Assembly (NCBI GenBank): GCA_046348225.1 | Contig: JAXMEQ010000004.1 | Coordinates: 186,001 to 250,000, forward strand | From: JAXMEQ01 sp046348225 | GTDB taxonomy: Bacteria > Pseudomonadota > Gammaproteobacteria > Burkholderiales > Burkholderiaceae_C | Direction of reading: 5' to 3' | Length of the DNA: 64,000 nt | In this document: one piece after another, positions 8,386 through 16,715 of the stretch | Numbering within the stretch: the stretch's first letter is position 1 | How the letters are laid out: the number at the start of each line of letters is the position of its first letter | The notes under the pieces: model-generated | The model's database searches: none | Told to the model about the DNA's origin: nothing | The model's input: only the letters and a program-made list of their open reading frames with translations | Position numbers and translations under genes: made by a program

Positions 8386-9041
8386 TGACGGTCGCAGAAG
8401 GGCGCCCGCTCGAGGCGGCGCTGCGGACCGGGTTGCGCGCGCTGGGCCTGACGCTGACGGACGCGCAGGTCGGCCAGCTGCTCGACTACCTGGACCTGAT
8501 CGGCAAATGGACCCGGGTCTACAACCTGACGGCCGTGCGCGACCCGCAGGAGATGCTGACGCACCACCTGCTGGACAGCCTGGCCGTGGTCGGCCCGCTG
8601 CGGCGCCAGACCGGGGGGCACGCCGTGAAGCTGCTCGACGTGGGATCCGGCGCCGGCTTGCCTGGGGTGGTGATGGCCATCTGCTGCCCCGAGGTGGACG
8701 TGCACTGCGTGGACACGGTGGCCAAGAAGGCGGCTTTCATCCAGCAGGTGGCAGCCACCTTGCGCTTGCCGAACCTGCGTGGCGTGCATGCCCGGGTGGA
8801 AAGCCTGGCCGGCCCGTACGACGTGGTCAGTGCCCGCGCTTTTGCTTCCCTGCCGGATCTGGTGAACTGGTCCGCCAGGGCATTGGGGGAGGGCGGCGTC
8901 TGGCTGGCCATGAAGGGCAAACACCCGGCCGACGAGCTGGCGGCCCTGCCGGCGGGCGTGCAGGTGTTTCACGTGGAACCACTCCAGGTGCCCGGGCTGG
9001 CGGCCGAGCGCTGCATTGTCTGGCTGCGGCCGGTGGCGTAA
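8385..9041 (+). CDS. rsmG: 16S rRNA (guanine527-N7)-methyltransferase RsmG (GidB)
   Basis: S-adenosylmethionine-dependent methyltransferase of 218 residues that acts on G527 of 16S rRNA. The conserved blocks YNLTAVRDPQEMLTHHLLDS and LLDVGSGAGLPGVV (SAM-binding motif I) are present, as is VSARAFASLPDLVNW. The ATG at 8385 overlaps the mnmG stop (TGATG). The gene contains a third, weaker parS-like site near its end. The mnmG-rsmG-par order is a common near-origin arrangement in bacteria. Confidence 0.95.
   Translation: MTVAEGRPLEAALRTGLRALGLTLTDAQVGQLLDYLDLIGKWTRVYNLTAVRDPQEMLTHHLLDSLAVVGPLRRQTGGHAVKLLDVGSGAGLPGVVMAICCPEVDVHCVDTVAKKAAFIQQVAATLRLPNLRGVHARVESLAGPYDVVSARAFASLPDLVNWSARALGEGGVWLAMKGKHPADELAALPAGVQVFHVEPLQVPGLAAERCIVWLRPVA
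8965..8980. promoter_or_regulatory. Degenerate parS-like site 3 (inside rsmG)
   Basis: TGTTTCACGTGGAACC matches the parS 16-mer at 14 of 16 positions. It is translated as FHVE in RsmG. Its nearness to parA and to two better sites supports a role in ParB loading, although its affinity is probably lower. Confidence 0.6.
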
Positions 9042-9118
9042 CGTAAACTCGCCTTTCACCGGCTTGGGGCCAACGCGCGCGAATACGCACCTACACGCGA
9101 ATCACTGGGGGAGTTTTC

Positions 9119-9733
9119 ATGTTCGGCATTGCAGATTACGGCGCTTTTGTCGTCGCCATCATCATTTTTCTGGCCATCCCCGGCCCGGGCAACCTGGCGC
9201 TCATCACCTCCACCAGCAAGGGCGGCATCCGGGGTGGGCTGGGCGCCACTTTCGGTGTGATCGCCGGCGACCAGGTGCTGATGTGGATGGCCGTGGGTGG
9301 CGTGGCCGCCTTGCTGGTGGCGTACCCGGCGGCTTTTCATGCGGTGCAGTGGCTGGGTGCGGGCTATCTGGCCTGGCTTGGGTTCCGCATGCTCACGGCC
9401 AAACCTGGCGCGGCGCCGGTACTCAACATCCAGCCAAGGCATTACTTCAAGCAGGCGCTGCTGATCACGCTGCTCAACCCCAAGGCCATTGTTTTCTACA
9501 TGGCGTTCTTCCCGCTGTTTGTGGACCCGGCCCGTCATCAGGGGCTGCTGACCTTTGGCGTCATGGCGGCCACCATCGCGGTGCTGACCTTTGCCTATGG
9601 CCTGGGCGCCACGCTGCTCACGCACTTTCTGGCCGAGCGCATGCGCGCCAACCCGGTGGTGGGCCGGGTGCTGGAGAAGGTGGCAGGGGTGTTCCTCATT
9701 GGTTTTGGCGTGAAGCTCGCCCTTTCAAAGTAA
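9119..9733 (+). CDS. LysE/RhtB-family amino acid exporter
   Basis: Inner-membrane exporter of 204 residues with about six hydrophobic segments. The family signature IPGPGNLALITSTSKGG lies near residue 20 and a conserved LLNPKAIVFYMAFFP block near residue 115. The substrate is probably an amino acid or derivative such as threonine, homoserine or lysine, and cannot be narrowed further. It sits between rsmG and parA, where many genomes have no extra gene, and its stop is only 16 bases before parA. Confidence 0.85.
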   Translation: MFGIADYGAFVVAIIIFLAIPGPGNLALITSTSKGGIRGGLGATFGVIAGDQVLMWMAVGGVAALLVAYPAAFHAVQWLGAGYLAWLGFRMLTAKPGAAPVLNIQPRHYFKQALLITLLNPKAIVFYMAFFPLFVDPARHQGLLTFGVMAATIAVLTFAYGLGATLLTHFLAERMRANPVVGRVLEKVAGVFLIGFGVKLALSK

Positions 9734-9749
9734 GCGCTCAAAGGAAAGC

Positions 9750-10520
9750 ATGGCCAAAATCTTTTGCATTGCCAACCAGAAGGGTGGCGTCGGCAAGACC
9801 ACCACCACGGTGAACTTGGCCGCGGGCCTGGCCAAAATCGGCCAGCGGGTGCTGATGATCGACCTGGACCCCCAGGGCAATGCCACCATGGGCTCGGGCG
9901 TGGACAAGCGCAAACTCGAACTCACGGTGTACGACGTGCTGCTGGAGTCGGCCTCCATCAAGGAAGCGGCGGCCTTGTCTGAAAAGTGCGGCTACTGGGT
10001 GCTGGGCGCCAACCGCGAACTGGCCGGGGCCGAGGTCGAGCTGGTGGACGTGGAGCGGCGCGAAAAACGCCTGAAGACGGCCCTGGCCGAAGTGGCCACC
10101 GACTATGACTTCATCCTGATCGACTGCCCGCCCAGCCTGAGCATGCTCACGCTCAACGGCCTGTGCGCCGCGCATGGCGTGATCGTGCCGATGCAGTGCG
10201 AGTACTTTGCGCTCGAAGGCCTGACCGACCTGGTCAACACCATCAAGCAGGTGCACGCCAACCTCAACAAGGACCTGCTCATCATTGGCCTGCTGCGCGT
10301 GATGTTCGATCCGCGCATCACGCTGCAGCAGAACGTGAGCGACCAGCTCAAGGCCCACTTTGGCGACAAGGTGTTCGACACCGTCATTCCGCGCAACGTG
10401 CGTCTGGCCGAGGCGCCGAGCTACGGCCTGCCCGGCGTGGTGTTTGACCCGGCGGCCAAGGGCAGCCAGGCCTTTGTGGACTTTGCCGCCGAAATGGTGC
10501 GGCGCGTGAAAACCATGTGA
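9750..10520 (+). CDS. parA: Chromosome partitioning ATPase ParA (Soj)
   Basis: Deviant Walker-type ATPase of 256 residues that drives segregation of the origin region together with ParB bound at parS. The N-terminus MAKIFCIANQKGGVGKTTTT carries the deviant Walker A KGGVGKTT with its signature lysine. DLDPQGNATMGSG (Walker A') and FILIDCPPSLSMLT (Walker B) follow. The length fits chromosomal (type Ib-like) ParA without an N-terminal HTH. A copy of the dispersed repeat and an alpha/beta hydrolase gene separate it from parB. Confidence 0.96.
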   Translation: MAKIFCIANQKGGVGKTTTTVNLAAGLAKIGQRVLMIDLDPQGNATMGSGVDKRKLELTVYDVLLESASIKEAAALSEKCGYWVLGANRELAGAEVELVDVERREKRLKTALAEVATDYDFILIDCPPSLSMLTLNGLCAAHGVIVPMQCEYFALEGLTDLVNTIKQVHANLNKDLLIIGLLRVMFDPRITLQQNVSDQLKAHFGDKVFDTVIPRNVRLAEAPSYGLPGVVFDPAAKGSQAFVDFAAEMVRRVKTM

Positions 10521-10544
10521 GCCCAGAGTCTGCAAGGCAAACCA

Positions 10545-10592
10545 GGCTGCAGCCCGCATGGATACTGCGTAAGGCGCTATCAAAATAATAGC
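10545..10592. repeat. Dispersed palindromic repeat, copy 2
   Basis: Inverted orientation relative to copy 1: GGCTGCAGCCCGCAT, then CTGCGTAAGGC and the core GCTATCAAAATAATAGC. It ends two bases before the ATG of the hydrolase at 10595, so it forms the whole 5' leader of that gene. It lies between parA and parB. Confidence 0.87.
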
Positions 10593-10594
10593 AA

Positions 10595-11134
10595 ATGAAA
10601 CCGTCCAACGTCCTCGTCCTGCCCGGCTGGCAAAACAGCGGGCCCCAACACTGGCAAAGCCTGTGGGAGCAGCGCCATGGCTACCAGCGCGTGGAGCAGC
10701 ACGACTGGCAGCGCCCGCTGCGCGGCGACTGGATCGCCCGGCTGGAGGACGTGGTGCTCTCGCACGACGAGCCGGTGGTGCTGGTGGCGCACAGCCTGGG
10801 CTGCATCCTCACGGCGGCCTGGGCGTCGGTTTCAAAGAACACGCGGCGCGTCAAGGGCGCGCTGCTGGTGGCGCCGGGCGATGTGGAGCGCGAAGAGATG
10901 CGCCCGCTGCTGCCCAGCTGGTCGCCCATCGAGCTGCAGGCCCTGCCGTTTGCCAGCGTGCTGCTGGCCAGCCGCAACGACCCGTACTGCGCCTTCGAGC
11001 GGGCCCGCCTGTTCGCGCACTGCTGGGGCGCGCAGTTCATGGACTACGGCGATTGCGGCCACATCAATGGCGAATCCGGCCTGGGCAGCTGGCCCGAGGG
11101 CCACGTGCTGCTCCAAGACCTCATGAAAGACTGA
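10595..11134 (+). CDS. RBBP9/YdeN-type alpha/beta hydrolase
   Basis: Small serine hydrolase of 179 residues. The nucleophile elbow is AHSLGCI near residue 70, the probable catalytic Asp is in SRNDPYC and the His in GHINGESG. The N-terminus VLVLPGWQNSGPQHWQSLWE is typical of the RBBP9/YdeN family. The physiological substrate is unknown. The gene is inserted between parA and parB, and its leader is formed by repeat copy 2; no Shine-Dalgarno is visible before the ATG. parB starts six bases after its stop. Confidence 0.83.
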   Translation: MKPSNVLVLPGWQNSGPQHWQSLWEQRHGYQRVEQHDWQRPLRGDWIARLEDVVLSHDEPVVLVAHSLGCILTAAWASVSKNTRRVKGALLVAPGDVEREEMRPLLPSWSPIELQALPFASVLLASRNDPYCAFERARLFAHCWGAQFMDYGDCGHINGESGLGSWPEGHVLLQDLMKD

Positions 11135-11140
11135 AAGCGT

Positions 11141-12061
11141 ATGGTCACCAAGAAACCCAAGGGCCTCGGCCGCGGACTCGAAGCCCTGCTGGGCCCCAAG
11201 GTCGATGAATCGGGCGCCGACAACCAGCCGCCCAACCCGGGCCTGCCGGCGTCGCTGCGGCTGACGGACATGGTGCCCGGCATGTACCAGCCGCGCACCC
11301 GCATGGACGAAGGTGCGTTGTACGAGCTGGCCGAGAGCATCAAGGCCCAGGGCATCATGCAGCCGATCCTGGTGCGGCAGCTGGCCGAAGGCGCCAATGC
11401 CGGCAAGTACGAAATCATCGCCGGCGAGCGGCGCTTCCGCGCGGCCAAGCTGGCCGGGCTGGACAGTGTGCCGGTGCTGGTGCGCGATGTGCCGAACGAA
11501 GCCGCAGCGGCCATGGCCCTGATCGAAAACATCCAGCGCGAAGACCTGAACCCGCTGGAGGAAGCACAAGGCCTGCAAAGGCTGATCAAGGAGTTTGGGC
11601 TTACTCATGAAACGGCAGCCCAGGCGGTCGGCCGCTCGCGCAGTGCCGCCAGCAACCTGTTGCGCTTGCTGAATCTGGCCGAACCGGTGCAGACCATGCT
11701 GATGGCCGGCGACCTGGACATGGGCCATGCGCGGGCCCTGCTGGCGCTGGAAAAGGCGACCCAGATCACCGCCGCCAACCAGATTGCGGCCAAAAAAATG
11801 TCGGTGCGCGAGGCCGAGAGCCTGGCCAAAAAGCTCGGCGCCGAGTTCAACCTGGTCTCACCCAAGCCCAAGAAGGAAAAGTCGCGCGACCTCAAGCGCG
11901 TGGAAGAAGAGCTGTCAGACCTGCTGACGGCCGAGGTCGAGGTGCGCGTGAAAAAGCGCGTCAAGCGCCACGGACGGGTGGAAGAAATGGGCGAGCTGGC
12001 CATCCATTTCGGCTCGCTGGACGAGCTGAATGGCTTGATCGAAAAGCTGCGGGGTGGCTAA
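11141..12061 (+). CDS. parB: Chromosome partitioning protein ParB (Spo0J)
   Basis: Centromere-binding CTPase clamp of 306 residues. KGLGRGLEALLG at the N-terminus is the ParA-stimulating region. IIAGERRFRAAKLAG contains the CTP-binding box, and LIENIQREDLNPLEEA is the second conserved box. The HTH lies around THETAAQAVGRSRSAASNLL. The C-terminal dimerisation domain ends IHFGSLDELNGLIEKLRGG. The protein should recognise the parS sites at 7848, 8037 and possibly 8965. Its stop overlaps the end of the convergent FAD-linked oxidase by four bases. Confidence 0.96.
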   Translation: MVTKKPKGLGRGLEALLGPKVDESGADNQPPNPGLPASLRLTDMVPGMYQPRTRMDEGALYELAESIKAQGIMQPILVRQLAEGANAGKYEIIAGERRFRAAKLAGLDSVPVLVRDVPNEAAAAMALIENIQREDLNPLEEAQGLQRLIKEFGLTHETAAQAVGRSRSAASNLLRLLNLAEPVQTMLMAGDLDMGHARALLALEKATQITAANQIAAKKMSVREAESLAKKLGAEFNLVSPKPKKEKSRDLKRVEEELSDLLTAEVEVRVKKRVKRHGRVEEMGELAIHFGSLDELNGLIEKLRGG

Positions 12062-13482
12062 AGCGAAAAAATCTTCCCCGGGTTCATGATGTTCTTCGGG
12101 TCCAGCGCGCGCTTGATGGTGCGCATCATGTCCACCGCACCGGCGCCGGCTTCCGTCACCAGAAAGTCCATCTTGTGCAGGCCCACGCCGTGCTCGCCGG
12201 TGCAGGTGCCTTCGAGGCTCAGCGCGCGGGCCACCAGCTTGTGGTTGAGTTCCTCGGCAATTTCGCGCTCTTTGGGGATGGTCGGGTCCAGCAGGTAGCC
12301 GAAGTGGAAGTTGCCGTCGCCCACATGGCCGACCAGAAAGTACGGGATGCCTGACGCATCCGCCTCGGCCACCGAATCCAGCAGGCAGTCCGCCAGGCGG
12401 CTGATGGGCACGCAGGTGTCGGTGCTGATGGCGCGGCAGCCCGGGCGGCTCTGGATCGCGGCAAAGTAGGCGTTGTGCCGCGCCGTCCACAGGCGGGTAC
12501 GCTCCTCGGGCGTCACCGCCCATTCAAAGGCATTGCCACCGTACTCGCTGGCGATCTCCTGCACCGTCTCGGCCTGCTCCTTCACGCCGGCCGGTGAGCC
12601 ATGGAACTCCATCAGCAGCAGCGGCTCCTCGCGCAGGTCCAGCTTGCTGTGGGCATTCACCATGCGTACCGTGTTGTGGTCGATCAGCTCCACCCGTGCA
12701 ATCGGCACGCCGAGCTGGATCACCTGGATGGTGGTGCGCACAGCCGCTTCGATGCTCGGGAACGAACAGATGGCGGCGCTGATGGCCTCGGGCAGCGGGT
12801 AGATGCGCAGCGTCACTTCGGTGATGACACCGAGCGTGCCTTCGCTGCCCACCATCAGGCGCGTCAGGTCGTAGCCGGCCGAGGACTTTTTGGCGCGCGT
12901 GCCGGTGCGGATGACCTCGCCCGATGCGGTCACCACCTCCAGGCCCAGCACGTTCTCGCGCATGGTGCCGTAGCGCACGGCGTTGGTGCCACTGGCGCGG
13001 GTGGCGCTCATGCCGCCAATCGTGGCGTCCGCGCCCGGGTCGATCGGGAAGAACAGGCCGGTGCTCTTGATCTCTTCATTCAGCGCCTTGCGCGTCACGC
13101 CGGCCTGCACCGTCACAGTCAGGTCTTCGGCGTTGATGCTCAACACCTTGTTCATGCGGCTCACGTCGATGCTGATGCCCCCCTGCACGGCCAGCAGATG
13201 CCCCTCGAGCGACGACCCCACGCCAAACGGAATGACCGGCACGCTGTACTGGCTGGCCAGCTTCACGGCGTCGGCCACGTCGGCGGTGCTTTCGGCAAAC
13301 ACCACGGCCGCGGGCGGCGGCGCCTCAAACGACGACTCGTCGCGGCCATGTTGCTCGCGCACCGCCATCGCGGTGGAACAGTTGACGCCAAAGCGGGCCT
13401 TGAGCGCGTCCAGCAGCGCTTCGGGCACGGCGCGCTGGTTGATTTCGGGCACAAGGTGGGCGACTTGGGTGGGGGCGTTCAT
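12058..13482 (-). CDS. FAD-linked oxidase, D-lactate dehydrogenase/GlcD-like
   Basis: Flavoprotein of 474 residues in the FAD_binding_4 plus FAD-oxidase C-terminal family. The FAD-binding block includes VIPFGVGSSLEGHLLAV, DPGADATIGGMSATRASGTNAVRYG and LMVGSEGTLGVITEVTL. The C-terminal cap contains GHVGDGNFHFG and the metal/substrate-site GTCTGEHGVGLHKM. The family oxidises D-2-hydroxy acids such as D-lactate or glycolate and passes electrons to a quinone or cytochrome; the exact substrate is not evident. It is preceded on the same strand by the D-aminoacylase-like gene, with a gap of 28 bases. Confidence 0.88.
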   Translation of the reverse strand: MNAPTQVAHLVPEINQRAVPEALLDALKARFGVNCSTAMAVREQHGRDESSFEAPPPAAVVFAESTADVADAVKLASQYSVPVIPFGVGSSLEGHLLAVQGGISIDVSRMNKVLSINAEDLTVTVQAGVTRKALNEEIKSTGLFFPIDPGADATIGGMSATRASGTNAVRYGTMRENVLGLEVVTASGEVIRTGTRAKKSSAGYDLTRLMVGSEGTLGVITEVTLRIYPLPEAISAAICSFPSIEAAVRTTIQVIQLGVPIARVELIDHNTVRMVNAHSKLDLREEPLLLMEFHGSPAGVKEQAETVQEIASEYGGNAFEWAVTPEERTRLWTARHNAYFAAIQSRPGCRAISTDTCVPISRLADCLLDSVAEADASGIPYFLVGHVGDGNFHFGYLLDPTIPKEREIAEELNHKLVARALSLEGTCTGEHGVGLHKMDFLVTEAGAGAVDMMRTIKRALDPKNIMNPGKIFSL

Positions 13483-13510
13483 GGGTGTGTCTCCAGCGGA
13501 ATCAGCCAGT

Positions 13511-15268
13511 TTAAGCGTGTTGCGGGCCGCGGACCAGCCGCCCGGGCATGGCGCCAGTGGGCTGGCCCTGCTCGAAGGTGGCCTCGCCGCTGACCAGTGT
13601 GGCGATGTAGCCCTGCGCCGACTGCGTCAGACGCCGCCCGCCGGCGGGCAAGTCAAACACGAAGTGCGGCAAGTCCAGCTGCAGCCGCGTGAAGTCAATG
13701 ATGTTCACGTCGGCCTTCATGCCCGGTGCCAGCAGGCCGCGGTCGTGCAGGCCGTACACCTGCGCCGTGTCGCGGGTCTGCTTCTTCACCAGCAGTTCCA
13801 GCGGCAGCTTCGGCCCGCGCGTGCGGTCGCGTGCCCAGTGGGTGAGCATGAAGGTGGGCATGGACACGTCGCACACATAGCCCACATGGGCACCGCCGTC
13901 GGCCAGACTCATCATGGTGCGCGGGTGCTGCAGCTCGGTGTGGATCTGCGACAGATCGCCATAGCTGTAGTTGAACACCGGGAAGTACAGCAGGCCTTTG
14001 CCGTCGTTCCTCGGGCCGCCGGGGCCGTCGTTGGCCAGCATCGCGTCGTACGCAATTTCCAGCGGGTTGGCGCCGGTCTTCTGTGCCTGCGCCACCACGC
14101 TGTCGCCCAGCAGCGGTTCGTAGTCCACGCTGCCATGGGCGTTGGCGCGCAGCACAAACAGCCGCGCCATGCCGCGCAGGAAGAAGGCGGCTTCCTGGTT
14201 CACCTGCGCCGCCATCTCCACCACCTTCATGTTGGTGAGCGTGGCGCGCACCTGCGGCTCGCGCAGCTTCGCCAGCTTCGCGTCCCAGGGCAGGGGCGCA
14301 ATCTGCTGCCACAGCGGGTTGAGCACAAACGGGTGCAGCGAGCCCTCAAAACCCATCACCATGCTGGTGGCACGGCCGCTGATGCTGCCATACAGCGGCA
14401 GGCCCTGCGCGTGCGTGCCGTCCAGGTGCGCCAGCAGGCGCTTCCAGGTGTCGGGCGTCTGGTCGGTCTGCACCAGCGCAAAGGCCACGGGCAGGTGGTT
14501 GTCCCTGGCGATCTGCGTCAGCCACCACAGCTCGCCTTCCATGCCCACATGGTTGGCCGTCATCTGGAACACGCCGTGGCCCGCGGCCTTCATGGCCTTC
14601 GCGAGCCCCAGGATTTCTTCGGGCGACGAGAAGGTGCCCGGTGGGTACTTGTGCTGCTGGTACTTGTGGATCAGCGTGCGGCTGGTGGAAAAGCCCAGCG
14701 CGCCCGCCTTGAGCCCTTCGCCCACGATGGCGCACATGGCGCGGATGTCGTCGGCCGTGGCTTCGTCGTGCGTCACGCCGCGCTCGCCCATCACGTAGGT
14801 GCGCACGGCGCTGTGCGGCACCTGTGTGCCCACGTCCAGCGCGCGCGGTTTCGCAGCCAGCGCGTCAAGGTATTCCGGGAAGCTCTCCCAGGCCCACTCG
14901 ATGCCTTCGCTCAGCACGCTGCCGGGAATGTCCTCCACGCCTTCCATCACGCTGATGAGCCAGTCGCGCCGCTCGGGCTTCACGGGCGCAAAGCCCACGC
15001 CGCAGTTGCCCATGACGGCCGTGGTCACGCCATGCTGGGTGGAAGGGGAAAGGTAAGGGTCCCAGGTGACCTGGCCGTCGTAGTGCGTGTGCACGTCCAC
15101 CCAGCCGGGGGTGACGAGGGCGCCTTGCGCATCGATCTCGCGCCGGGCCGCGCCAAGCTTGCCGCCCACCGCGGCAATGCGCCCACCTTCGATGCCCACA
15201 TCGCCGGTGAACGGCGCGTTGCCGCTGCCGTCCACCACCGTGGCGCCGCGAATCACTGTGTCCAGCAT
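13511..15268 (-). CDS. N-acyl-D-amino-acid deacylase family amidohydrolase
   Basis: Amidohydrolase-superfamily protein of 585 residues. VDVHTHYDGQVTWDP near residue 60 is the metal-binding motif shared by D-aminoacylases and related hydrolases. SDGGAHVG-like ADGGAHVGYV near residue 440 would carry the catalytic Asp region, and GMKADVNIIDF closes the family. The ATG at 15268 has a good Shine-Dalgarno (GCAGGAGACACAGC), so the longer open frame upstream is not used. The substrate may be an N-acyl-D-amino acid or another amide; proteins of this type are often misnamed. It shares a strand with the downstream FAD-linked oxidase. Confidence 0.83.
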   Translation of the reverse strand: MLDTVIRGATVVDGSGNAPFTGDVGIEGGRIAAVGGKLGAARREIDAQGALVTPGWVDVHTHYDGQVTWDPYLSPSTQHGVTTAVMGNCGVGFAPVKPERRDWLISVMEGVEDIPGSVLSEGIEWAWESFPEYLDALAAKPRALDVGTQVPHSAVRTYVMGERGVTHDEATADDIRAMCAIVGEGLKAGALGFSTSRTLIHKYQQHKYPPGTFSSPEEILGLAKAMKAAGHGVFQMTANHVGMEGELWWLTQIARDNHLPVAFALVQTDQTPDTWKRLLAHLDGTHAQGLPLYGSISGRATSMVMGFEGSLHPFVLNPLWQQIAPLPWDAKLAKLREPQVRATLTNMKVVEMAAQVNQEAAFFLRGMARLFVLRANAHGSVDYEPLLGDSVVAQAQKTGANPLEIAYDAMLANDGPGGPRNDGKGLLYFPVFNYSYGDLSQIHTELQHPRTMMSLADGGAHVGYVCDVSMPTFMLTHWARDRTRGPKLPLELLVKKQTRDTAQVYGLHDRGLLAPGMKADVNIIDFTRLQLDLPHFVFDLPAGGRRLTQSAQGYIATLVSGEATFEQGQPTGAMPGRLVRGPQHA

Positions 15269-15378
15269 GCTGTGTCTCCTGCGCGGGGACGATAGCCCGG
15301 GCCGCGCTGCCGGGCAAGACAGCAAAAGGTTTAGGGGGTATGCCGCACAATTCAGTCCAACGCATTGAAGGAACTCCC

Positions 15379-15939
15379 ATGGGCAACCGTCTGACACAGA
15401 TCGCCACCCGAACCGGCGACAACGGCACCACCGGCCTGGGCGACAACACCCGCGTCTCCAAGGACAGCCTGCGCGTGCACGCCATGGGCGATGTGGACGA
15501 GCTCAACTCCCACATCGGCGTGCTGCTGTGCGAAGACATGCCCACCGACGTACGCGCGTTGCTGGTGGAGGTGCAGCACCAGCTGTTCAACCTGGGGGGC
15601 GAGCTGTCCATCCCCGGCTTTGAGCTGCTCAAGGCTGAAGCCGTGCTGGCGCTGGACGAAGCGCTGGCCACCTACAACGCGCAACTGCCCAAGCTGCAGG
15701 AATTCATATTGCCGGCCGGCAGCCGCGCTGCCGCGCAGGCCCATGTGTGCCGCACCGTGGCGCGCCGCGCCGAGCGTGCCGTGGTGGCGCTGGGCATGGC
15801 CGAGGCACTGAAGGACACGCCGCGCCAGTACCTGAACCGCCTGAGCGACCTGCTGTTTGTGCTGGCGCGCGTGCTCAACCGCATGAACGGTGGCGACGAC
15901 GTGTACTGGAAGAGCGAGCGGATGGCGCGGGGCAGCTGA
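15379..15939 (+). CDS. Cob(I)yrinic acid a,c-diamide adenosyltransferase, PduO type
   Basis: ATP:cob(I)alamin adenosyltransferase of 186 residues that makes adenosylcobalamin. The ATP-binding N-terminus IATRTGDNGTTGLGDN is clear. DVDELNSHIGVL, the Arg-rich CRTVARRAERAVVAL and YLNRLSDLLFVLARVLN are the standard PduO/MMAB blocks. The ATG at 15379 follows a GAAGGA ribosome site; an earlier in-frame ATG (15340) lacks one. It is divergent from the amidohydrolase gene. The only obvious cobalamin-type protein nearby is the radical SAM gene at 49.8 kb. Confidence 0.92.
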   Translation: MGNRLTQIATRTGDNGTTGLGDNTRVSKDSLRVHAMGDVDELNSHIGVLLCEDMPTDVRALLVEVQHQLFNLGGELSIPGFELLKAEAVLALDEALATYNAQLPKLQEFILPAGSRAAAQAHVCRTVARRAERAVVALGMAEALKDTPRQYLNRLSDLLFVLARVLNRMNGGDDVYWKSERMARGS

Positions 15940-15962
15940 GCGGCCGGCCCGCCGCCTGCCGC

Positions 15963-16598
15963 TCAGGCGTCGGAGGCCGAGCGCTTGATCTCTTCGTTCA
16001 TGGCGCGCGTCATCACGGCGAAGCGCTTGAGCTTCAGCGTGTTGTCCCGCAGCCGGTCGCCGATGCGCATCGCCAGCATCACCATGAAACGGGCGCAAAT
16101 GTCGGGGTGCTCGTGCAACAGGCGCGAGAAGCCGTCGCGCGTCAGCAGGCCGCAGAGCACGGGTGTGGAGGCGGTGCACGACGCGGACCGCGGCGAGCCG
16201 TCGAGCATGCCCAGCTCGCCGTGAATGCTGCCCGAGCCCACGACGGTCACCGTCATGGGGTCGGTGCGGCTCACCGTGATTGTTTCCACCGTGACTTCGC
16301 CGTCCACCACCAGTGCCAGGTAATGGCTCTTGCCGGCATCGCCCTCCTGGATGAACTCCACGCCCTGCGCGATCGCAAACGGATGCATGTACGACAGAAC
16401 AATGGCGGCCTGGGCCCGGTCCAGCGGGAATGCCAGTTGGGGCTGGACCAGTGCCGCCAGCGCCTGCTCCCAGATCACGTCCCCGTGATGGCGCCAGGGC
16501 GCCGGAATCTCGGGGGCCGCCGGCGCTTGCGCCAACCCGTCAGGCGTAGGATCATCCTTCGAGGCAGCCCTTCGTCCTGCGAACAGTTTTTTCCACAT
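15963..16598 (-). CDS. Cyclic nucleotide-binding domain protein without HTH
   Basis: Protein of 211 residues. A variable N-terminus of about 75 residues precedes a CRP-type beta-roll domain: FIQEGDAGKSHYLALVVDGEV near residues 80-105 and GSGSIHGELGMLDGSPRSASC near 125-145, the phosphate-binding cassette region. No DNA-binding domain follows; the C-terminus is a charged helix (MNEEIKRSASDA). It probably acts as a cAMP/cGMP-sensing adaptor, and a nucleotide cyclase domain is encoded 2 kb away at 18542-21634. That functional link is inference. It is divergent from the P450-like gene. Confidence 0.75.
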   Translation of the reverse strand: MWKKLFAGRRAASKDDPTPDGLAQAPAAPEIPAPWRHHGDVIWEQALAALVQPQLAFPLDRAQAAIVLSYMHPFAIAQGVEFIQEGDAGKSHYLALVVDGEVTVETITVSRTDPMTVTVVGSGSIHGELGMLDGSPRSASCTASTPVLCGLLTRDGFSRLLHEHPDICARFMVMLAMRIGDRLRDNTLKLKRFAVMTRAMNEEIKRSASDA

Positions 16599-16715
16599 GC
16601 GAAAGGCACTCCGGTTGACGCGTTGCGGAATTCTAGACGCGTGCCGGGGTCCGGCGCGCATGCGCGGACGGGTGGCATCATTCACGTTGAATCTGCTAAC
16701 CCTGTGTGTCCTGAC

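Noticed and set aside
12983..15295. Plus-strand open frame of 770 codons opposite the amidohydrolase and the FAD-linked oxidase
   Set aside because: Low-complexity His/Arg/Gln-rich translation, and both minus-strand genes under it have clear family motifs.
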